A stretch of DNA of 64,000 bases from Nitrobacter sp039808345. GTDB lineage: Bacteria > Pseudomonadota > Alphaproteobacteria > Rhizobiales > Xanthobacteraceae. Below the pieces are notes generated by a model. That model was not told the origin of the DNA. It saw only the letters and a list, made by a program, of their open reading frames with translations, and searched no databases. A program made the position numbers and the translations under genes. Within the stretch, counting starts at the first letter, position 1. Every line of letters begins with the position of its first letter. Where the stretch lies: NCBI RefSeq assembly GCF_047824785.1, contig NZ_CP181167.1, positions 1,302,001-1,366,000 of the forward strand, given 5' to 3'. Below are positions 8,731-18,545 of this stretch, piece after piece.

Positions 8731-10248
8731 ATGAGCCAGCTTGCAGAGAAGTCGTGTGTCACCCCCGCGGATGCGGTCGCGCCCATTCCGTTCGACAACA
8801 CCTATGCGCGGATGCCCGAAGCGTTTTATGAGCGCGTGAAACCGGCGGCGGTGGCGGCGCCGAAACTCCTGCGCGTGAATGACGCGCTGGCTCGCCAGCT
8901 GCGCATCGATCCGGCGTTCCTCAAGAGCCCCGAAGGCGTTGCCGTTCTTTCCGGCAACGGGATCGCGCCTGGATCGGACCCCATCGCGCAGGCTTACGCA
9001 GGGCACCAGTTCGGAAGCTTCGTGCCCCAGCTCGGCGACGGCCGGGCCGTCCTGCTCGGTGAGGTCGTGGACGCTGCGGGCAAAAGATTCGACATTCAGC
9101 TCAAAGGCTCTGGCCAGACCCGGTTCTCCCGGCGCGGCGATGGCCGCGCCGCGCTCGGTCCCGTGATCCGCGAATACGTCGTCAGCGAAGCCATGGCCGC
9201 GCTCGGCATTCCGACAACGCGCTCGCTGGCGGTGGTGTTGACCGGCGAACAGGTCATGCGCGAACGGGCGCTGCCCGGCGGGATCCTGACCCGCGTCGCG
9301 TCGAGCCACTTGCGCGTCGGCACGTTTCAGTATTTCGCGGCGCGTGGCGACGTCGAAAACCTTCGCGCCCTGGCCGATTATGCCATCGCCCGGCACTACC
9401 CGGACGCGCGCTCGGCTGAAGACCCGTATCTGGCCTTCTATGACGCGGTCGTCGCAGCGCTGGCCCGGCTGTCGGCACGGTGGATGCTTGTCGGCTTCAT
9501 CCACGGTGTTCTGAACACCGACAACACCGCGATCGGAGGCGAGACGATTGATTACGGGCCTTGCGCGTTCATCGACGCGTATCGGCCTGACAAGGTTTTC
9601 AGTTCGATCGATCAGTTCGGACGCTATGCGTTTGAAAACCAGCCTGCCGCCGTGGGATGGAATCTGGCTCGGTTTGCCGAGGCCTTGCTGCCGCTGATAG
9701 CGGATGGCGGTGAGAAGGCGATTGAACGCGCAAATGCCTCGATCGCCGCCTTCGATGATCACTTCAATGCCGCGTATCTCGCAGGCATGCGTCGCAAGCT
9801 TGGTCTTGTCCGCGAGGTGGAAGGCGATCTCGAACTCGCGTCTGATCTGCTGACCCGGATGGCGGAGAACGGAGCTGACTTTACGTTGACTTTCCGCGCT
9901 CTGTGCGGGGCCGCCGCCGATGCGAAAGGCGATGCGGAGGTGAGGGGGCTTTTCACAGACCCGGCCGCTTTCGACGAGTGGGCCGGACGGTGGCGGGAGC
10001 GCCTGTCGCTTGAAGAACAGCCGGCCGGGATGAGACGCAGCGAAATGCTTTCCGTCAATCCGATGTTCATTCCGCGCAATCACCGCATCGAGGCGGCCAT
10101 TCGCGATGCGGAAGCCGGACGCTTCGAGACGTTTCACGAACTTGTCGAAGTGCTGGCGCATCCCTTCGATGACCAGCCGAAGTTCGCCGACTATGCGAAG
10201 CCGCCCCGGCCGGAGGAAGAAGTCCGGCAGACTTTCTGCGGGACATAG
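8731..10248 (+). CDS. selO: Protein adenylyltransferase SelO (UPF0061/YdiU)
   Basis: 505 residues, full length for the family. The pseudokinase fold is recognisable from YAGHQFGSFVPQLGDGRAVLLGE, the KGSGQTRFSRRGDGRA nucleotide loop, and GVLNTDNTAIGGETIDYGPCAF, which holds the metal-binding Asn/Asp. The chain ends in the family's conserved FCGT with its redox-active Cys. SelO transfers AMP from ATP to Ser/Thr/Tyr of target proteins and is tied to oxidative stress responses. The start at 8731 has GGAGGAA about 13 bases upstream, slightly far. It appears to be transcribed alone. The long opposite-strand ORF here is a codon-bias shadow. Confidence 0.95.
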   Translation: MSQLAEKSCVTPADAVAPIPFDNTYARMPEAFYERVKPAAVAAPKLLRVNDALARQLRIDPAFLKSPEGVAVLSGNGIAPGSDPIAQAYAGHQFGSFVPQLGDGRAVLLGEVVDAAGKRFDIQLKGSGQTRFSRRGDGRAALGPVIREYVVSEAMAALGIPTTRSLAVVLTGEQVMRERALPGGILTRVASSHLRVGTFQYFAARGDVENLRALADYAIARHYPDARSAEDPYLAFYDAVVAALARLSARWMLVGFIHGVLNTDNTAIGGETIDYGPCAFIDAYRPDKVFSSIDQFGRYAFENQPAAVGWNLARFAEALLPLIADGGEKAIERANASIAAFDDHFNAAYLAGMRRKLGLVREVEGDLELASDLLTRMAENGADFTLTFRALCGAAADAKGDAEVRGLFTDPAAFDEWAGRWRERLSLEEQPAGMRRSEMLSVNPMFIPRNHRIEAAIRDAEAGRFETFHELVEVLAHPFDDQPKFADYAKPPRPEEEVRQTFCGT

Positions 10249-10461
10249 CGGGCGGACCTCGTACAGGAATCGCGTCTCAATTTCCGCCAGCGCAACTTGC
10301 CTAAGTCCGGCACGGCGCGATCACTCGGGCCTTTCGCGGGAACTCACGCAACGTTGAGAAGTTGAAGAAGGCTTTCTCCCACCGCACGGCAACGTTGGCA
10401 GGTCAGTTCTACGTGCCGGCGACCTTTTTTTCATAACATCAATCGGCGGCGGACATACCGG

Positions 10462-13308
10462 ATGACCCTTGATCGACGGGACCAGCCTGACCGCAAGCCG
10501 ATCCCGCGCGCCACCTACCGGTTGCAGTTCAACAAGGATTTCGGCTTCGACCAGGCGGCGGCGCTTGCGCCTTATCTCGCCAGGCTGGGAATAAGCCATG
10601 TTTATTGCTCGCCCTATCTGCGGGCCCGCCCCGGCAGCACGCATGGCTACGATATCGTCAGCCATACCGAACTCAATCCGGAGCTCGGCGACGCCGCGGC
10701 CTTCGAGCGGATGGTTGCCGCGTTCCGGACAAACGGTCTCGGCCAGATCCTCGATTTCGTCCCGAACCACATGGGGGTGGGCGGCGCGGACAATCCGTGG
10801 TGGCTGGACGTGCTTGAATGGGGGCCGGATTCGCAATTCGCAGGCTGGTTCGATATCGACTGGGAGTCGGACCGCCGCTACCTGCAAGGCAAGCTGCTTG
10901 TGCCGTTTCTGGGCGACCAGTACGGCGCGGAGTTGCAGTCGGGCGCGCTCCGCCTGAGGTTCGATGCCGAAGCCGGCTCCCTGGCCGTGTGGGCATACGA
11001 CACCCACAAGCTCCCCATTACCCCGCTTCATTACGAACGCGTTCTCGGCGATCGTCATCCGGATCTGGAGCGCATCGGCGACGCGTTCGCGCATCTTTCG
11101 ACATGGCGGCCGCATATCGCCCGCCGGGCCGCGGATCTCAAGCTGGAGCTGGCCGAGTCCGTTCGGGACAATCCCGATCTGGCGGTTGCGGTCGAGGCCG
11201 CGGTGGACCGCTTCAACGGCGAGACCGGAGACCTGCAAAGCTGGTCGAAGCTGGACGCGCTGATCCGCGACCAGTATTGGCGCGCGGCCCACTTCCGCGT
11301 CGCGGCTGACGACATCAACTACCGGCGCTTCTTCAACATCAATGATCTGGCCGGGGTCCGGATGGAGCTTCCCCAGCTTTTCGACCACGCGCACTCGCTG
11401 GTGTTCCGGTTGCTCGAGCAGGGAGTGCTCGACGGAATCCGGCTGGACCACGTCGACGGACTTCTCGATCCGAAGGGATACTTCTCTCGCTTGCGGGAAA
11501 GAGCGCCGCGTCCATTTTACCTCGTTGTCGAAAAGATCCTCGCCTCTCATGAAAACCTGCGGGATGACTGGGACGTCGAGGGGACGACCGGCTACGAGTT
11601 CACCAACCTCGTCACCGGCCTTCTGAACGACCCCGCGGGTCAGGAGAACCTCTCTCGCGTCTACGCCGATTTCACCGGTGAACAGGCATCGTTCAGCGTC
11701 ATCGTCCGCGATTCGAAAATGCGGATCATGGAGAATGAGATGGCGAGCGAGCTGAACGTGCTCGCGAGGGAAGCAGCCCGGGTGGCGCGCTCGAATCCGC
11801 GGACCGCCGACTTCACCAACAACGTCCTGCAGCGGGCGCTGAAGGAAATCATCGCGGTTTTCCCCGTCTACCGCACCTATGTTGACGGGCGCGGCGCACC
11901 TACCCCTGCCGACCGCCGCGATATCGACTGGGCCTTGGCGCAGGCCCGCCGCAACGGTGCCGCCCTGGACCCCAGCGTTTTCGACTTCCTCCACCAACTC
12001 CTGACCTGCGACCTCGTCGCCGAGCCGCGCAGCGGCTTCAGCCGCGTGGAGGTGGTGCGCGTCGCCATGCGCGCGCAGCAATATAGCGGCCCCGTGATGG
12101 CCAAGGGCCTCGAGGATACCGCCTTCTACCGCTACAACCGGATGCTGGCGCTGAATGAGGTCGGCGGCCACCCGGACCTGTTCAGCGTCAGCGTATCGGC
12201 CTTCCATCATGCCAATGCGCAGCGGGCGAAACGAACGCCGCATGCCATGCTGAGCACCGCCACGCACGACACCAAGCGCGGCGAGGATACGCGCGCGCGG
12301 CTGGCGGTGCTGTCGGAGATGTCGGACGACTGGGCCCAGTATGTTGCACTCTGGAGCCGGATGCTGCGGGCGCGCAACGCAGGAGCCGGGGAAGCTCCGC
12401 CGCCCGACCGCAATGACGAGTATGCGTTCTATCAGCTCCTGCTCGGGGCATGGCCGGCCCAACTCTCGGCGGGCCAGCTTGATCCGGAGGAGGTGGACGC
12501 CTTTCGCCAGCGGATCGAAGGCGCGATGACGAAAGCCTTGCGCGAAGCCAAAGTCCACACGACCTGGGCCGCGCCAGACACAGCATACGAAGACGCCGTG
12601 CTGGAGTTCATTCGCCATGCGCTGGACACCTCGCGCACCAATCCCTTCCTGGAGTCGTTTTCTGCGTTTCAGCAGCGCGTGGCCACCCTCGGCGTTCTGA
12701 ACAGCCTCATTCAGGTCGTGCTGAAGCTCACGGCGCCCGGCGTGCCGGATCTCTATCAGGGCGCGGAGCTCTGGGACTTCAGCATGGTCGACCCGGATAA
12801 TCGCCGCCCGGTCGATTACGGCATCCGGAGAACAGCGCTGGCATCCTTAGGATCCGGCGGGGGCGATCTTCCGGAGCTTCTGGAAAATTGGCGTGACGGC
12901 CGTTTGAAACTCCGCCTCATTGCCGAGACCTTGGCGCTACGCCAACGCGAACCCGAACTCTTCATGGATGGCTCCTATGAAGCGCTCCATGCCACAGGGC
13001 CGCAGGCTGATCGCCTCTGCGCTTTCATGCGCGCGGGCGAACATAGCGTGCTGGTGACCGCGGTAGCTTTGTACCCGTCCCGTGGGCATCAAGCAGACAT
13101 ATGGGGCGACTGCACTCTCGCTTTGCCATCCGAAGCCGCTCCGCAGCAATGGACCGAACTGTTCAGCGGGCGTGAACTCACGCTCTCGCACGGATCGCTT
13201 CTCGCCCGCGACCTGTTCGCCAGCCTTCCGGTCGCGCTGCTTACGCCTTCCGCTTCGGATTCCACCAGAAGCGGAAAGGCTCTGGCGGCGGAGCCCGTGA
13301 TAGTCTAA
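10462..13308 (+). CDS. treY: Malto-oligosyltrehalose synthase
   Basis: 948 residues, GH13 family. Visible motifs are ATYRLQFNKDFGFDQA at the N-terminus, region I ILDFVPNHMG, region II GIRLDHVDGLLDP with the catalytic Asp, region III YLVVEKIL with Glu, and STATHDTKRGEDTRAR. The enzyme rearranges the reducing end of maltodextrins into a trehalosyl unit, which TreZ then releases as trehalose, an osmoprotectant. No treZ or glycogen gene is adjacent in this window, so the partner must lie elsewhere. The opposite-strand ORF of 765 codons is a shadow. Confidence 0.95.
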   Translation: MTLDRRDQPDRKPIPRATYRLQFNKDFGFDQAAALAPYLARLGISHVYCSPYLRARPGSTHGYDIVSHTELNPELGDAAAFERMVAAFRTNGLGQILDFVPNHMGVGGADNPWWLDVLEWGPDSQFAGWFDIDWESDRRYLQGKLLVPFLGDQYGAELQSGALRLRFDAEAGSLAVWAYDTHKLPITPLHYERVLGDRHPDLERIGDAFAHLSTWRPHIARRAADLKLELAESVRDNPDLAVAVEAAVDRFNGETGDLQSWSKLDALIRDQYWRAAHFRVAADDINYRRFFNINDLAGVRMELPQLFDHAHSLVFRLLEQGVLDGIRLDHVDGLLDPKGYFSRLRERAPRPFYLVVEKILASHENLRDDWDVEGTTGYEFTNLVTGLLNDPAGQENLSRVYADFTGEQASFSVIVRDSKMRIMENEMASELNVLAREAARVARSNPRTADFTNNVLQRALKEIIAVFPVYRTYVDGRGAPTPADRRDIDWALAQARRNGAALDPSVFDFLHQLLTCDLVAEPRSGFSRVEVVRVAMRAQQYSGPVMAKGLEDTAFYRYNRMLALNEVGGHPDLFSVSVSAFHHANAQRAKRTPHAMLSTATHDTKRGEDTRARLAVLSEMSDDWAQYVALWSRMLRARNAGAGEAPPPDRNDEYAFYQLLLGAWPAQLSAGQLDPEEVDAFRQRIEGAMTKALREAKVHTTWAAPDTAYEDAVLEFIRHALDTSRTNPFLESFSAFQQRVATLGVLNSLIQVVLKLTAPGVPDLYQGAELWDFSMVDPDNRRPVDYGIRRTALASLGSGGGDLPELLENWRDGRLKLRLIAETLALRQREPELFMDGSYEALHATGPQADRLCAFMRAGEHSVLVTAVALYPSRGHQADIWGDCTLALPSEAAPQQWTELFSGRELTLSHGSLLARDLFASLPVALLTPSASDSTRSGKALAAEPVIV

Positions 13309-13486
13309 GTAAACATCACCATAATAGAAAATCGAAGCTATCCCCACGAATAGACATCAGCCCTATCAGTCTTGAACGGAAGGCGCCGCGACAGCGGCTC
13401 TCCTTTTCTTGTCCGTTGTTTTCTTGTCCGTTGTGAACTCATCGCTTTTCTTCAACAACAACGAACCCAGGCGGTATTCGCTTATC

Positions 13487-13708
13487 ATGCCTATTTTCAG
13501 CTACGTCATCACAGATCTGGCCGAGCGCAAATCGAAACCCATCAAGGTCCCCCTGCAGAACCACGAGGAGGCCGTGATGTACGGAAACCTTCTGGCTCGC
13601 GAGATGCTGGGTGATACGCCCGAACTCCCTGATAACGGGATGTGCATCACCATTCTCAACGACCAGGGCGAAACCGTTTCCATCCTGCCTTTTGGTTCCG
13701 TGAACTGA
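13487..13708 (+). CDS. Small DUF6894-type protein
   Basis: 73 residues from ATG 13487; the frame is open further upstream but the family starts at this Met. Features seen are YVITDLAERKSKPIKVPLQ, EEAVMYGNLLAREML and a C-terminal ITILNDQGETVSILPF, a pattern common in small alphaproteobacterial proteins of unknown function that often occur in many copies. No signal peptide. It lies between treY and the convergent pabAB gene. Confidence 0.6.
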   Translation: MPIFSYVITDLAERKSKPIKVPLQNHEEAVMYGNLLAREMLGDTPELPDNGMCITILNDQGETVSILPFGSVN

Positions 13709-13751
13709 CCACCCTGCGGGAGCCGTCACGCATGTGAGTCTCGGACATGGC

Positions 13752-15869
13752 TCAGCCTTGAGCCATGCGGCCGCCGGATTCCACCAGTCGATATTGATTT
13801 TCGCTGAAGTCTCCGGATGTTGCGAGGACGATCGATTTGATCGAAGCTTCGGCCTTCAGGAGCATTTCCTCAAGTTCTCCCTCGGGCGTGGATTCCGCAA
13901 CCACGCCGCCTCCCACGCCGATGGAGAACCGCCCATTGGCCATCACGATGGACCGGATCACGATGCTCAGATCGGCGGCGCCATCATCGCCCAGCCAGCC
14001 AAGCGAGCCGGAATAGATGCCCCGGGCGCGCTGTTCCAATTGATCGATAAGCTCCAGAGTGCGGAATTTCGGCGCTCCCGTCATTGATCCGCCCGGAAAC
14101 GCGCCGCTGCGCAGCACATCAATGAGCGTATGCTCCGGCTTCAGTACGCCGCGTATCGTGCTCACGAGCTGGTGGACGGTCTGATATGTTTCGACCTCGA
14201 ACAGGCGCGAGACCGATACGGTTCCGGTCTCGCAACTGCGCGACAGATCGTGGCGCAGGAGATCGACGATCATTCCGTTCTCGGCCCGATTCTTTCGGCC
14301 AGCTCGCAGCATTTCGGCCAGCTGCTTGTCCTCCACCGGATCGACGGCGCGCCGGATCGTTCCTTTGATCGGCTTTGCTTCGATGTTGCCCTCGGTATCG
14401 ACTGCGAGGAACCGCTCCGGCGAGGCGCTGAGGATGGCTCCGCCGGGCCATTTGAGAAAAGCAGCGAACGGAGCGGGATTGACGCTTCGCATCGCGCGGT
14501 AAACCCGCAGGGGCTCGACCGTGGCGGGGCAGGACAGCTCGCTGGTCAAACAGACCTGATAAGTCTCCCCTTGCGCGATCAGGTCGAGACAACGGGCGAC
14601 CTTGGAAAGATAGTCCGCTCTTCCATCCTTCATGAGAAACGCGAGCGGGTTTGGGTCAACCGGGTCGGGGGAATCCAGGGGCGGGCGGCTCGCCGATTCG
14701 ATCCGCTTGAGCGTTGAGCGAATCCAACGCTGCGCGCGGCCGGCTTCCTCGGGACTGTCGATCGCGCATACGTAGGTTTTCCCGTCGCGATGATTGACGG
14801 CGATGAACCTGTCCGGGCGGATCCACAAGGCGTCGGGTGTTGCAGCCCGCCGCGTGGTTGGCGAGCCGCAATCATGTCGCAGTTCGTAACCAAACCATCC
14901 GACATGACCGCCGGCGAAAGGACAGGGCGGTGCCGATTGCGGCGGGCCCGGCTGCTCCCTTTGAAGATACGCGAATATATCGGCGTTCTCCGTCCGGCGG
15001 CCACGAGCATCCTCGACAATGATCTGCCGCTCGATGTTGCGATACTGCACCGTCGCCGCATCTGGTCCCGATGCGTCTCCCATGTATGACCACTGCGACA
15101 GCGGGGACCCGGCAAGATTGCTGTCGAGCCAGAAGGCGAAGGGCTGATCAGCAAAGAGGGAACAGAACACCGCCTCGGTGTCGATCGCACGCGGGATCTC
15201 GAGCCAGAATGCTTTGCGGGCCGTCGCAACAGGCGGCGCGGCGCGCCGCTTGTTCGTCCGTGGAGGCGGCGGCGTTGAGGTTCTTCCTGTGAAGCGTAAC
15301 GAAAGATCGCGAAAATTTCGTAGCAGGACTTTGCCATCCTCGGTGAGAAATGATTCCGGATGAAATTGAACGCCCCATTGCGGCCGTCCGTGACGGACGA
15401 TGCCCATGATGAGGCCATCTTCGGTCCAGGCGATTTCCTCAAGAGTGGAGGGAAGGGGACGCTGGACCACAAAGGAGTGATAGCGGGCCGCGTTGAACAA
15501 GGGCGGCATGCCGGCGAAAAGGCCAGACCCATGATGCAGGATTTGGGAGGTGTGTCCGTGGACGAGCGAGGGAGCCCGCGCCAACGACGCGCCTGCCGCG
15601 ATGGCGAGACCCTGATGTCCCAAACAGACGCCAAGCAACGGGACAGTGGCCGATTCGATCGCAGCCTTCGATAAGCCGAAATCGGCCTCCCGGTCGGGTC
15701 GTCCGGGGCCCGGCGAGATAACGATATTATCGAATCGTTCTCCGGAGAGTTCGTCCCATGTCACCGCATCGTTGCGGACGACCAGGGGATCTTCCTGATT
15801 TATATCGGCAATCAAGTGCACCAGATTGTAGGTGAATGAATCGTAGTTGTCGACTATCAGCGTCCTCAC
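13752..15869 (-). CDS. pabB: Fused aminodeoxychorismate synthase, PabA-PabB
   Basis: About 705 residues from GTG 15869, where RTLIVDNYDSFTYNLVHL begins; the frame is open further upstream, but that part overlaps the divergent stress gene. Residues 1-200 are a class I glutamine amidotransferase (nucleophile Cys in LLGVCLGHQG, GVQFHPESF). Residues ~230-700 are the chorismate-binding PabB part (GETYQVCLTSEL, ASPERFL, AKPIKGTIRR, GGSMTGAPK). Together they make 4-amino-4-deoxychorismate for folate synthesis. The last residues encode RLVESGGRMAQG. An anthranilate synthase fusion is less likely because PIKGT marks PabB. Confidence 0.9.
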   Translation of the reverse strand: MRTLIVDNYDSFTYNLVHLIADINQEDPLVVRNDAVTWDELSGERFDNIVISPGPGRPDREADFGLSKAAIESATVPLLGVCLGHQGLAIAAGASLARAPSLVHGHTSQILHHGSGLFAGMPPLFNAARYHSFVVQRPLPSTLEEIAWTEDGLIMGIVRHGRPQWGVQFHPESFLTEDGKVLLRNFRDLSLRFTGRTSTPPPPRTNKRRAAPPVATARKAFWLEIPRAIDTEAVFCSLFADQPFAFWLDSNLAGSPLSQWSYMGDASGPDAATVQYRNIERQIIVEDARGRRTENADIFAYLQREQPGPPQSAPPCPFAGGHVGWFGYELRHDCGSPTTRRAATPDALWIRPDRFIAVNHRDGKTYVCAIDSPEEAGRAQRWIRSTLKRIESASRPPLDSPDPVDPNPLAFLMKDGRADYLSKVARCLDLIAQGETYQVCLTSELSCPATVEPLRVYRAMRSVNPAPFAAFLKWPGGAILSASPERFLAVDTEGNIEAKPIKGTIRRAVDPVEDKQLAEMLRAGRKNRAENGMIVDLLRHDLSRSCETGTVSVSRLFEVETYQTVHQLVSTIRGVLKPEHTLIDVLRSGAFPGGSMTGAPKFRTLELIDQLEQRARGIYSGSLGWLGDDGAADLSIVIRSIVMANGRFSIGVGGGVVAESTPEGELEEMLLKAEASIKSIVLATSGDFSENQYRLVESGGRMAQG

Positions 15870-16170
15870 CACATGACCTCGGCACGCACTGGTTCCCGCC
15901 GGACGGGCTGACGAGAACTGATCGATCGGAAATGATCGCGGGGAAGCTAAGTACGATACATTTTCCCTGAAGTCTCGCATTCGCCACCAGCGACGAGCCA
16001 TACGAGCCTCTTGTGTTGCGCATATAGCGCTTCCGTTTGGGCAATGAACCATTGTTTTGTTTCGGGAGGATCGATCAGGCACGAAAGAATGTAGGTTTGG
16101 AGCTTTGAGATCGCCGTGATTTTCGATATCATAGTGCTGCGGCGGATGTTCAGATTGAGGAGAGAATTGA
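15870..16170. other. Intergenic region between divergent pabAB and usp genes
   Basis: About 300 bp holding both promoters. The pabAB frame stays open across it but shows no conserved protein features. A GAGGAGAG ribosome site for the stress gene ends about five bases before its ATG. No repeat or clear operator was seen. Confidence 0.5.
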
Positions 16171-16965
16171 ATGTTCAAGGACATCATTCTTCATCTGGAG
16201 CGCGATCCCTCGCGGGATATCGCTCGTGATTTCGCTGTTTCGATAGCTGAAGCTTTTTCCGCCCACTTGACGGCGCTTATATTTAACTTCGAGGCGAACA
16301 TTCCCGCGGATGCTCTTGGCGACCTCTTTGCCGAGAGTGAGACAGAGGCGCGCGGCGCAATTGAGCGTTTTGAACTGGCGACGAAACGCGGCGCTCTCTC
16401 AGCTGAATCGCGTCTTGTTTCAGGAACACCGAAGACATTCTCGGAAGTAGCGCGGTGTTTTGATCTCAGCGTCGTCATGCAGTCCGACGATCATAAGGGC
16501 ATCAGCAACAGCATTCTTATCGAAACGACGCTGTTTGATTCCGGACGGCCGCTCATTATCGTTCCCAGCACTCAGCGGGAAACTCTGAAGCTCGAAAAAG
16601 TCGTGTGCTGTTGGGATGGAAGCCGCACCGCTGCGCGCGCCATTAATGATGCGTTGCCGTTTCTGAGAAAAGCCAACGCTGTCGAGCTGCTCATCGTTGA
16701 AGATGAGACGACCACGAATGACCAGGTTAAGGGGACTGAAATCGGCCGGCATCTCGCTCGGCATGATATCAAGGTAGCGGTGGAAACGATACCAGCGGCT
16801 GATAGGGACGTCGCGAATGCAATTCTGTCGCATGTTGCGGGCAGCCCGACGAGTCTGCTTGTCATGGGCGGCTATGGACACTCTCGCCTGCGTGAATTTG
16901 TATTCGGTGGAGCGACGCGCGGAATGCTCTCGGCGATGACCGTTCCCGTTTTCATGTCGCATTGA
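16171..16965 (+). CDS. Universal stress protein, tandem UspA domains
   Basis: 264 residues, two Usp domains. Domain 1 (about 1-135) begins FKDIILHLERDPSRD. Domain 2 (about 140-264) begins KVVCCWDGSRTAARAINDALPFL and carries the ATP-loop-like LLVMGGYGHSRLREFVFGG near its end, followed by MTVPVFMSH. Such proteins bind ATP or other nucleotides and support survival under stress and stasis. GAGGAGAG precedes the ATG. It is monocistronic as far as visible. Confidence 0.9.
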   Translation: MFKDIILHLERDPSRDIARDFAVSIAEAFSAHLTALIFNFEANIPADALGDLFAESETEARGAIERFELATKRGALSAESRLVSGTPKTFSEVARCFDLSVVMQSDDHKGISNSILIETTLFDSGRPLIIVPSTQRETLKLEKVVCCWDGSRTAARAINDALPFLRKANAVELLIVEDETTTNDQVKGTEIGRHLARHDIKVAVETIPAADRDVANAILSHVAGSPTSLLVMGGYGHSRLREFVFGGATRGMLSAMTVPVFMSH

Positions 16966-17065
16966 GGTGGGATGGCGGCGCTGAAAGGACCATTGCGCTA
17001 AAGCGCCTTCAATCACCGGTCTGTTAGAGACTGTTTCGACTGCGTTAAATCAGACTCGCCGCTTA

Positions 17066-17127
17066 TCTTTTTGTTTGAGCATGATCTTATCCGAGAACCG
17101 GTTTCCACTTTTCGGGCCCATGCTCTA
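17066..17127. repeat. Palindromic element type C next to the CRISPR array
   Basis: Runs from TGAGCATGATC to the GCATGA-complementary end CCATGCTCTA with GGTTTCCACTTTTCGG between. It ends about 35 bp before the first CRISPR repeat, so only a very short stretch of possible leader remains. Related copies are at 35684-35756, 49668-49706, 49821-49873 and 51745-51797. Confidence 0.75.
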
Positions 17128-17409
17128 AAATCGGTAAAGTTCGAGTTTTGCCATTTCCAGAGTTGCGGTTGGCCCTCAATCACCAGTCCGCTAAAATGAT
17201 CGGTGAGCAAACTCATAAAACCTTTTTGTTGCGGTTGGCCCTCAATCACCAGTCCGCTAAAATAGTCCAACCGATATTCGGCCCCTCAAGTTCGTTGCGG
17301 TTGGCCCTCAATCACCAGTCCGCTAAAATACCGGTTGCGGTCGAGGCATGAGGTGGACCCGCTTGGTGAGACAGTTTGGCGGCCTGGCTAAGGTGGATCG
17401 GGTTCGTTT

Positions 17410-18246
17410 CTACGCCGCCAATTGCTCCGTCATTTCCGCCATAGCATGGACCTCGTCGGGCGTCCTGCCGGCGAAGGTCGAGTGCGGGCGTCGCCGGTTG
17501 TAATAGTCTATCCAGGAGCCGATGCCGCAGCGGGCTTGGCTTCCCGTTTCGAATGCGCTGAGGAAGACGCACTCATATTTGAGGCTGCGCCACAGTCGTT
17601 CGATGAAGACGTTGTCCATCCAGCGGCCGCGCCCGTCCATGGAGATGCGGATGCCGGCATCCTTCAGCGTCGTCGTGAAGGCGAAGCTAGTGAACTGCGA
17701 GCCTTGGTCGGTGTTGAAGATGTCGGGCCTGCCATGGCAGGCGATCGCCTCTTCGAGAGCGGCAACACAGAAGTCGGCATCCATCGTGTTCGACAACCGC
17801 CAGGCCAGGACCTTGCGGCTGAACCAGTCCATGATGGCCACGAGGTAAAGGAAGCCGCGCCGCATCGGGATATAGGTCACATCGGCACACCAAACGTGAT
17901 CCGGCCGCTCGATCGCCAGGTGCCGCAGCAGGTAGGGATAGATGCGATGCTGCGGATGCGGCTCGCTGGTTCTCGGCGCCTGGTAGATCGGCGACAGACC
18001 GATCTTGCGCATCAGCCGCCGGACCCGCTTGCGACCCACGCACCAGCCCTGACGCCGCAGATGCCGGGCCATCTGCCGGGAGCCATACCAGGGCGTCTCC
18101 ATGAAGGCCTCGTCGATGGTGCGCATCAGTTCGAGGTTCTCGGGCGTCTCGCCGGCGGGCTGTCGGTAGAACGACGCCCGCGAGATCGAGACCAGTTCGC
18201 ACTGGCGGCGGATCGAGAGCCGGTTGTGATCGGGGTCAATCATCAT
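17410..18246 (-). CDS. IS3-family transposase OrfB (DDE integrase domain)
   Basis: 278 residues. N-terminal helix-turn-helix_21 region (RRQCELVSISRASFYRQPA, YGSRQMARHLRRQGWCVGRKRVRRLM) is followed by the retroviral-type integrase core with DDE residues in HVWCADVTYIPM, FNTDQGSQFTS and NVFIERLWRSLKYE, and the end YNRRRPHSTFAGRTPDEV. All three acidic residues are present, so it could be active. It normally works as an OrfAB fusion made by programmed frameshifting from the upstream orfA. Confidence 0.93.
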   Translation of the reverse strand: MMIDPDHNRLSIRRQCELVSISRASFYRQPAGETPENLELMRTIDEAFMETPWYGSRQMARHLRRQGWCVGRKRVRRLMRKIGLSPIYQAPRTSEPHPQHRIYPYLLRHLAIERPDHVWCADVTYIPMRRGFLYLVAIMDWFSRKVLAWRLSNTMDADFCVAALEEAIACHGRPDIFNTDQGSQFTSFAFTTTLKDAGIRISMDGRGRWMDNVFIERLWRSLKYECVFLSAFETGSQARCGIGSWIDYYNRRRPHSTFAGRTPDEVHAMAEMTEQLAA

Positions 18247-18263
18247 TCTCCTCCGATCCAGGC

Positions 18264-18545
18264 TCAGCGATCGAAGGCCTTGGCCAAAAAATCCCGCTCA
18301 ACGACAAGCTGGCCAATCTTGGCGTGCAGCTTGGTCACCTCGGCTTCCCGGCCGACCTGCGCATCAGCAGCCTTGTCGTCGAACGTCTTGGCCAGGTTCT
18401 CGATGGCCTGCCGTTTCCACTGCGTAATCTGGTTCGGATGAAGCTGGTGCTTTGTCGCCAGTTCCGAAATCGTCCGCTCGCCACGGATCGCCTCAAGCGC
18501 AACCTTGGCCTTGAACTCAGCCGTAAATCGTCTGCGTGTCTTCAT
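18264..18545 (-). CDS. IS3-family transposase OrfA (helix-turn-helix protein)
   Basis: 93 residues. It has the IS3 OrfA helix-turn-helix (RRRFTAEFKAKVALEAIRGE, TISELATKHQLHPNQITQWKRQ) followed by a leucine-zipper-like coiled coil (EAEVTKLHAKIGQLVVERDFLAKAF). It lies upstream of orfB in another frame, with its stop 18 bp before the orfB start codon. This fits the usual frameshift arrangement. Confidence 0.92.
   Translation of the reverse strand: MKTRRRFTAEFKAKVALEAIRGERTISELATKHQLHPNQITQWKRQAIENLAKTFDDKAADAQVGREAEVTKLHAKIGQLVVERDFLAKAFDR

Noticed and set aside
8683..10161. 492-codon ORF on the minus strand
   Set aside because: It is antisense to selO, which has full family motifs; the ORF has no recognisable domain and follows from GC-rich codon bias.
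10321..12618. 765-codon ORF on the minus strand
   Set aside because: Antisense to treY, low-complexity Arg/Val-rich translation without motifs.
17013..17351. ORFs on both strands containing repeated LALNHQSAK or FSGLVIEGQPQ
   Set aside because: These are translations of the CRISPR repeats.
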